A stretch of 6,971 bases of DNA, from contig DATJBC010000246.1 in assembly GCA_035515515.1 (NCBI GenBank), positions 1 to 6,971 of the forward strand, read 5' to 3'. The first letter of the stretch is position 1. The number at the start of each line of letters is the position of its first letter. Positions 6,057 through 6,971 of the stretch are shown here, piece by piece. The stretch comes from DATJBC01 sp035515515. Its GTDB lineage: Bacteria > Actinomycetota > Acidimicrobiia > Acidimicrobiales > UBA8190. The notes under the pieces are model-generated. The model was not told where the DNA came from, made no database searches, and saw only the letters and a program-made list of their open reading frames with translations. Position numbers and translations under genes: made by a program.

Positions 6057-6971
6057 TTGGCGAAGGAGCGCGTCGAGCGCGACGAAGAGGATCTGGTCCG
6101 GCTCTATCTGACCGACATCGGCCAGTACCCGTTGCTCACCAAGGACGACGAGGTGCGCCTGGCCCAGACCATCGAGGGCGGCCGTGAGGCGGAGCTCGAC
6201 CTGGCCGCCAAGGTCAAGGACCTCACGCCGGCCAAGCGCCGAGAGCTCAAGCGCAAGATCCAGACCGGCGAGCAGGCCCAGCAGACCTTCGTGCAGTCGA
6301 ACCTCCGGCTGGTGGTGTCGATCGCCAAGAAGTACCAGGCGTCGGGCCTGCCCCTCCTCGACCTCATCCAGGAGGGCAACCTGGGCCTCATGCACGCCGT
6401 CGAGAAGTTCGACTGGCGCAAGGGGTTCAAGTTCTCGACCTACGCCACCTGGTGGATCCGCCAGGCCATCACGCGGGGCATCGCCAACACGGGCCGGACC
6501 ATCCGCCTGCCCGTGCACGCCGGCGACACCCTGGCGCGCGTCCAGAAGGCCCAGGCCCGCCTGGAGCTCAAGTTCGGCCGGCCCGCCACCCTGGCCGAGC
6601 TGGGGGCCGAGGTGGAGATGCCCGAGGACAAGCTCATCGAGGCGCTGCGCTTCCGGGCCGAGCCCCTGTCGCTGTCGGAGCCGCTGCGCGAGGACGGCGA
6701 CGCCGAGCTCGGGGACGTCGTCGAGGACCGGTCGGCGGAGTCCCCCTTCGAGGTGGCGGCCACCTCGCTCCTGCCCGACGAGATCAACCGCCTGCTGTCG
6801 CCCCTCGACGAGCGCGAGCGCGAGATCCTGCGCCTGCGCTTCGGGCTGGACCGGGGCGAGCCCCGCACCCTGGAGGAGGTGGGGGAGCACTTCAACCTCA
6901 CCCGGGAGCGGATCCGCCAGATCGAGGCGCGGGCCATGTCGAAGCTGCGCCACCCCTCGTCGGACACCGGC
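6057..6971 (+). CDS. Sigma-70 family RNA polymerase sigma factor, group 2-like, 3' end cut by window edge
   Basis: It directs RNA polymerase to promoters. The 305 codons seen start at TTG (LAKERVERDEEDLVRLYL) and reach the window end with no stop, but region 4 is complete and the gene probably ends soon after. Region 1.2 is at about 10-45 (LYLTDIGQYPLLTKDDEVRL). Region 2 at about 78-148 has NLRLVVSIAKKY, core-binding LLDLIQEGNLGLMHAVEKFD and the -10-reading FSTYATWWIRQAITR. Region 3 is about 149-235 and region 4 about 243-300, with the helix-turn-helix LEEVGEHFNLTRERIRQIEA and the ending MSKLRHPSS. Region 1.1 is absent, so this looks like a short group 2 (SigB/HrdB-like) factor rather than a full RpoD, although in some lineages the main factor is also short. 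Region 3.0 reads RTIRLPVHAGDTLARV instead of the usual RTIRIPVHMxExxN. The frame stays open upstream to an ATG at 5988, adding a His-rich 23-residue leader, but its codons (ATT, CGA, GCT, CGA, CGA, GTT) and lack of an RBS argue against it. Confidence 0.93.
   Translation, partial: MAKERVERDEEDLVRLYLTDIGQYPLLTKDDEVRLAQTIEGGREAELDLAAKVKDLTPAKRRELKRKIQTGEQAQQTFVQSNLRLVVSIAKKYQASGLPLLDLIQEGNLGLMHAVEKFDWRKGFKFSTYATWWIRQAITRGIANTGRTIRLPVHAGDTLARVQKAQARLELKFGRPATLAELGAEVEMPEDKLIEALRFRAEPLSLSEPLREDGDAELGDVVEDRSAESPFEVAATSLLPDEINRLLSPLDEREREILRLRFGLDRGEPRTLEEVGEHFNLTRERIRQIEARAMSKLRHPSSDTG

Overview
This is a very GC-rich chromosomal stretch holding core housekeeping genes. Almost every third codon position in the real genes is G or C. 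The GlnE and sigma-factor sequences, GTG/TTG starts and a leaderless-type promoter point to an actinobacterium. The wording of the sigma factor and of the small helical protein suggests the class Acidimicrobiia or a near relative, but that is inference from remembered family patterns, not a search. I see no insertion sequence, CRISPR array, tRNA or rRNA, and no sign of recent transfer.

Layout from left to right. Positions 1-402, minus strand: the N-terminal 134 residues of a small two-helix membrane protein cut by the window edge. Positions 403-463: a 61-bp gap with a perfect 9-bp inverted repeat touching a possible -10 element. Positions 464-3184 (perhaps to 3262), minus strand: glnE, the two-headed glutamine synthetase adenylyltransferase/adenylyl-removing enzyme. 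A divergent promoter region of about 100 bp follows. Positions 3289-5094, plus strand: nadE, glutamine-dependent NAD+ synthetase, with a -10 box placed so that its GTG start is probably the first transcribed triplet. Positions 5087-5806, plus strand: an unnamed all-helical, ferritin-like protein that overlaps nadE by 8 bp. Positions 5807-6056: a 250-bp non-coding regulatory stretch. Positions 6057-6971, plus strand: a sigma-70 family factor without region 1.1, nearly complete and running off the right edge.

The link between the genes is nitrogen and glutamine use. GlnE switches glutamine synthetase activity by adenylylation, and the divergent NadE consumes glutamine as its amide donor. The helical protein is probably translated with nadE. 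The sigma factor has its own upstream region and looks like a separate transcription unit. This is mostly an ordinary core region. The points worth a second look are the leaderless nadE promoter, the operator-like repeat at 414-434, the insertion in the NadE glutaminase domain, the diverged region 3.0 of the sigma factor, and the unnamed nadE partner.
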